Assembly (NCBI GenBank): GCA_023475455.1 | Contig: JAMCVR010000258.1 | Location: 1-25,440 of the forward strand | Source of the DNA: Thermoplasmatota archaeon | GTDB lineage: Bacteria > Pseudomonadota > Gammaproteobacteria > Burkholderiales > Thiobacillaceae | Length of the DNA: 25,440 nucleotides | Direction of reading: 5' to 3' | Shown here: one piece after another, positions 22,484 through 25,440 of the stretch | Layout of the letters: the number at the start of each line of letters is the position of its first letter | Numbering within the stretch: position 1 is the stretch's first letter | The notes under the pieces: generated by a model | What the model saw: the letters and a program-made list of their open reading frames with translations, nothing else | The model's database searches: none | Told to the model about the DNA's origin: nothing | Position numbers and translations under genes: made by a program

Positions 22484-25197
22484 GCCACGTCACCGTGCGC
22501 GTGCTGCTGGTCGAGGACGACGCGGTCGATCGGCTCGCCTGCCGCCGCGCGCTGGCGGCGCAGTCCGATTACGTATTCGAGGTGGCAGACGCCGACACCG
22601 CACGCGCCGGCTTGAGCCACGTGCATGCCGAGGTACCGGATCTGATTCTGCTCGACTACCGCCTGCCGGACATGGACGGTCTGGAGTTTCTCGCCGAACT
22701 CGCGGCAGAGATCGGCGAGCCAAGAGTGCCCGTGATCATGCTGACCGGCGCACAGGATATTGCCATCGCGGTGGACGCCATGCGCCGCGGCGCAAGCGAC
22801 TACCTGGTCAAGGACGGTGAGCGGGACTACCTCAAGCTGTTGCCGACGGTGATCCAGCGCGTGCTGCGCGAGAGCCAGGCGCACGCCGACAGGCGCGCAG
22901 CGGAAGATCAGCTGCGCGCCGCCGAAGCCAAATACCGCAGCCTGATCGAACAGATTCCGGCGATCACCTTCACCGCCGCGCTTGATGTGCCGGGCAACCT
23001 GCTTTACGTCAGCCCGCAGATCCAGCGTCTTGGGTTTTCTCCGGACGAATGGCTGGCGAGTCCCGACGGCGTGCTCAACCGCATTCATCCCGAAGACCAG
23101 GCGCGGGTGCTGGAAGCCTTCGCCCGCAGCTACGAATCCGCCGAGCCGCTGCGCTGCGAATATCGTGTGCTGGCGCGCGACGGCGAGCCGCGCTGGTTCC
23201 TCAATGAAGCCCGCGTGGTGCACGACGCGGCGGGCGCACCGCTGTGCTTGCAGGGCGTGCTGATCGACATCAGCGAAGACAAGCAGCGCGAGGCGGAACT
23301 CGAATTTCACGGCAGCTATCTTGAGATACTGGTAGCCGAACGCACCGGTCAACTGGAAAAACAGACCGAGATGCTCAGATCGGCCAACGCCAACCTGGTG
23401 AAAGAAATCGACGAGCGCTGGCAGGCCGAGCGGGCTTTGCGCGCCAGCGAGGCGCGCTTCCGGCTGCTGCTCGAATCGGCCGGCGAGGGTATCTACGGGC
23501 TCGACACCGAAGGGCGCTGCACCTTCGTCAACGAGGCCGCGCTGGCGATGCTCGGCTATACCCGCGAGGAGTTGCTGGGGCACGAGACCCACAGTTTGAT
23601 CCACCACACCCACGCCGACGGCAGCGCCTATCCCGCCGAGGCGTGTCCCATCTACGACGCGTTCCGCACGGGCCAGGCCCGCCGCGGACTGGTGGAACTG
23701 CTATGGCGCAAGGATGGCAGCTCCTTCCCGGCGGAATACTCGGCGCAGCCAGTACGCAAAGAGGGGCGCGAGGCCGGGCGCGAAAGCGGTGAAATCCGGG
23801 GCGCGGTGCTGGTGTTCCGCGACGTCACCGAAGCGCAGGCCCTGAGGCACCGTTTTTCTTTCCAGGCCACGCATGACGCGCTCACCGGCCTGGTTAACCG
23901 TCAGGAATTCGAGCGTCGGCTGGAGCGGGTGCTCATCGAGATCCGAGGCGACGGCGAGGAATACGCGCTGCTCTATCTCGATCTCGACCAGTTCAAGGTG
24001 GTGAACGACACCTGCGGCCACACCGCGGGCGACCAACTGCTGCGGCAGATCACGGCCCAGTTGCACGAGCGCCTGCGCGGCCGCGACACCCTGGCGCGGT
24101 TGGGCGGCGACGAGTTCGGCGTGCTGCTCGAGCATTGTCCGCCGGACCAGGCGCTGCGCATCGCCACCGAGCTGCGCGACGCGGTGCAGGACTACCGCTT
24201 CGTGTGGGAGGGCAAGCCGTTCTCGGTCGGTGCGAGCATCGGCCTGGTCCCCCTGACCACGGTGAGTGGTGGCGTCTCGGCCGTGCTCGCCGCCGCCGAT
24301 GCCGCCTGCTACGCGGCGAAGGAGCAGGGCCGCAACCGGGTGCATCTGTACCAGCCGGACGACGCCCTGCTCGCGCAGCAGCACACCCAAATGCAATGGG
24401 TGTCGCGCCTGACCCACGCCCTCGACGCGGGCCGTTTTCTCCTGTACCAGCAGGTCATCGCGCCGCTCGGTCTGCATGGCCAGGGCCGCCCGCACCACGA
24501 GGTCCTGCTGCGCCTGCTGGACGAGGAGGGCCGGGTGGTCGAACCCATGGCCTTCGTGCCGGCGGCGGAGCGCTACAACCTGATGCCCGCCATCGACCGC
24601 TGGGTGGTGCGTGAGGTGATTGGCCGCCACGCCGTGCAGCAGCGCCATGCGCCCGTAGCCGAGCGGCCGATCTTCGCCGTCAATCTTTCGGGCAGTTCGC
24701 TTGCGGATGAGCGCCTGGCCGTGTTCGTGTGCGGCCTGCTGGCCGAGCACGGCGTGCCGGCCAACATGCTGTGTTTCGAGATTTCCGAGACCGCGGCCGT
24801 CGCCTACCTCAGCCGCGCCGCGCAATTCATCCAGACGCTCAAGCGGGAAGGCTGCCTGTTCGCGCTGGATAACTTCGGCAGCGGCATGACTTCGTTTGCC
24901 TATCTCAAGCAGCTGCCGGTGGACTTCCTCAAGATCGACGGCAGCTTCATCCGCACCATCGCCGAGGATCGCGTGACGAGGGCCATGGCCGAGGCGATCA
25001 ACCGGGTGGCCCATGTGATGGCGATCGAGACCGTGGCCGAGTGCGCAGAGAGCGCGCCGATTCTCGCCCTGCTCCAGGAACTCGGCGTGGATCACGCCCA
25101 GGGCTATATCCTGGCGCGCCCGCAGCCGCTGCCCGAGGCGGGGGGACACGCGCCGGATGCGGGTGAATCCGCGCGCGAGGCGGCAGGAGGCTTGTGA
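22480..25197 (+). CDS. REC-PAS-PAS-GGDEF-EAL cyclic-di-GMP protein
   Basis: A 905-residue cytoplasmic response regulator that would make and/or break cyclic-di-GMP. REC is at about 5-125 (LLVEDDAVD, LLDYRLPDMDG with Asp59). PAS 1 is at about 145-270, a coiled linker at 275-320, and PAS 2 at about 325-455. GGDEF is at about 465-625, with the intact active site GGDEF (542-546) and an RxxD inhibitory site (Arg533-Asp536). EAL is at about 645-890. EAL catalytic residues are mostly present (Glu674 in EVLLR, Asn735, Glu767, Asp797, Lys818, Glu854, Gln874), but the paired Asp of DDFG is Asn798 (DNFG). The ATG at 22480 overlaps the previous stop; an in-frame start at 22456 is less likely. Cyclase activity is probable; phosphodiesterase activity may be reduced. 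Confidence 0.94.
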   Translation: MSHVTVRVLLVEDDAVDRLACRRALAAQSDYVFEVADADTARAGLSHVHAEVPDLILLDYRLPDMDGLEFLAELAAEIGEPRVPVIMLTGAQDIAIAVDAMRRGASDYLVKDGERDYLKLLPTVIQRVLRESQAHADRRAAEDQLRAAEAKYRSLIEQIPAITFTAALDVPGNLLYVSPQIQRLGFSPDEWLASPDGVLNRIHPEDQARVLEAFARSYESAEPLRCEYRVLARDGEPRWFLNEARVVHDAAGAPLCLQGVLIDISEDKQREAELEFHGSYLEILVAERTGQLEKQTEMLRSANANLVKEIDERWQAERALRASEARFRLLLESAGEGIYGLDTEGRCTFVNEAALAMLGYTREELLGHETHSLIHHTHADGSAYPAEACPIYDAFRTGQARRGLVELLWRKDGSSFPAEYSAQPVRKEGREAGRESGEIRGAVLVFRDVTEAQALRHRFSFQATHDALTGLVNRQEFERRLERVLIEIRGDGEEYALLYLDLDQFKVVNDTCGHTAGDQLLRQITAQLHERLRGRDTLARLGGDEFGVLLEHCPPDQALRIATELRDAVQDYRFVWEGKPFSVGASIGLVPLTTVSGGVSAVLAAADAACYAAKEQGRNRVHLYQPDDALLAQQHTQMQWVSRLTHALDAGRFLLYQQVIAPLGLHGQGRPHHEVLLRLLDEEGRVVEPMAFVPAAERYNLMPAIDRWVVREVIGRHAVQQRHAPVAERPIFAVNLSGSSLADERLAVFVCGLLAEHGVPANMLCFEISETAAVAYLSRAAQFIQTLKREGCLFALDNFGSGMTSFAYLKQLPVDFLKIDGSFIRTIAEDRVTRAMAEAINRVAHVMAIETVAECAESAPILALLQELGVDHAQGYILARPQPLPEAGGHAPDAGESAREAAGGL

Positions 25198-25222
25198 CGC
25201 GTCCTGTACTTCGATGGCATTC

Positions 25223-25239
25223 CCGGACCCGGTCCGGGC
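25223..25239 (+). repeat. Inverted repeat after the GGDEF-EAL gene
   Basis: CCCGGAC (25223-25229) pairs with GTCCGGG (25233-25239) around CCG. It lies 25 bases after the stop codon. There is no T-tract, so it is a transcript hairpin rather than a terminator by itself. Confidence 0.5.
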
Positions 25240-25291
25240 CGGAATTGGCCGTGAGCGTGCAAGGCCTGAAAGTTCCTCTCCTCGCCAGTAG

Positions 25292-25315
25292 CCCCGGCCA
25301 TGCGCCGGGGTTTTT
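25292..25315 (+). terminator. Intrinsic terminator of the signalling operon
   Basis: CCCCGGC (25292-25298), loop CATGC, GCCGGGG (25304-25310), then TTTTT (25311-25315). This is a canonical rho-independent terminator about 95 bases after the GGDEF-EAL stop. It is also the insertion context of the group II intron that follows. Confidence 0.88.
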
Positions 25316-25318
25316 CAT

Positions 25319-25440
25319 GTGCGCCCGGCACGGGCGCACTCTTGTGGGTGGAAGTCCCACCGTAAGTTGATCACGACGAACGAAGCGAAGCGCAACTGCA
25401 TGAGGGTGACCGGGTGTGGGGAGGAAGCGTGGAGCGAAAC
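25319..25440 (+). mobile_element. Group II intron, 5' end (class IIC-like), continues beyond window
   Basis: The sequence starts GTGCGCCCGGCACGGGCGCA, the group II 5' consensus (GUGYG) followed by a perfect hairpin GTGCGCCC-GGCAC-GGGCGCAC, then CTCTTGTGGGTGGAAGTCCC and, later, GGGGAGGAAGCGTGG. This follows the 5' part of domain I of the Oceanobacillus iheyensis class IIC intron element by element (YCCCGGCAYGGGYGCA, GGGUGRRAGUCCC, GGAAGC), as I recall that sequence. The 5' splice site would be at 25318/25319, 3 bases after the T-tract of an intrinsic terminator, which is the known target preference of class IIC introns. Domains II-VI and the reverse transcriptase/maturase ORF would lie beyond 25440. 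Confidence 0.8.

Noticed and set aside
22453..25149. Minus-strand ORFs opposite the GGDEF-EAL gene (22453-23613, 23701-25149)
   Set aside because: Antisense shadows of a continuous multidomain protein.

Overview
This is a GC-rich bacterial chromosomal window. It most resembles a betaproteobacterium of the Thiobacillus/Nitrosomonadales kind, judging from the DapC/DapD protein sequences, the short QueF and the diguanylate-cyclase-rich signalling genes. The taxonomic call is inference. No tRNA, rRNA, CRISPR array or transposase gene was found.

Layout. (i) 1-3579, minus: smc, whose 3' end lies outside the window and whose frame is broken twice by internal tandem duplications. (ii) 3599-5395, plus: queF and an FGGY sugar kinase (D-ribulokinase-like), 4 bases apart, then a possible terminator; a 47-residue membrane peptide gene follows at 5496-5639. 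(iii) 5720-6989, minus: an EamA-type transporter and an overlapping VOC/glyoxalase gene that carries an in-frame amber codon. (iv) 7031-14855, plus: dapC, a small secreted protein, dapD, a 40-codon ORF, a DUF4870 membrane protein, an L,D-transpeptidase and a MepK/YcbK-like LD-endopeptidase. DapC and DapD make the precursor of meso-diaminopimelate; the transpeptidase and endopeptidase would make and cut mDAP-mDAP (3-3) cross-links, so the block reads as a peptidoglycan locus. (v) 15044-15667, plus: a DUF2934 protein and a 75-residue protein of unknown function. (vi) 16819-20223, minus: an M28 peptidase, an undecaprenol/diacylglycerol kinase and a CapA-like metallophosphatase. (vii) 20525-25197, plus: a soluble PAS-PAS histidine kinase, a CheY/Rcp1-like receiver and a REC-PAS-PAS-GGDEF-EAL protein, closed by an intrinsic terminator. 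(viii) 25319-25440: the 5' end of a group II intron, seated 3 bases behind that terminator's T-tract as class IIC introns are.

The outstanding property of the window is six direct tandem duplications, identical wherever compared, with repeat periods of 313, 362, 2415, 800, 1138 and 946 bases. Together they account for about 6 kb of extra sequence. Five of the six junctions show or imply only 2-9 bases of microhomology; the sixth has one untemplated base. Collapsing them gives one ordinary copy of each gene and an intact smc frame. Left in place, they create extra dapD, DUF4870 and dgkA copies, truncated genes, and two in-frame chimeric ORFs. A near-perfect 34-base foldback in the glyoxalase gene and a one-base frameshift in the M28 gene are further defects. 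An amplification or assembly artefact is the simplest explanation; a genuine burst of microhomology-mediated duplication is the exciting alternative. Read mapping would decide.
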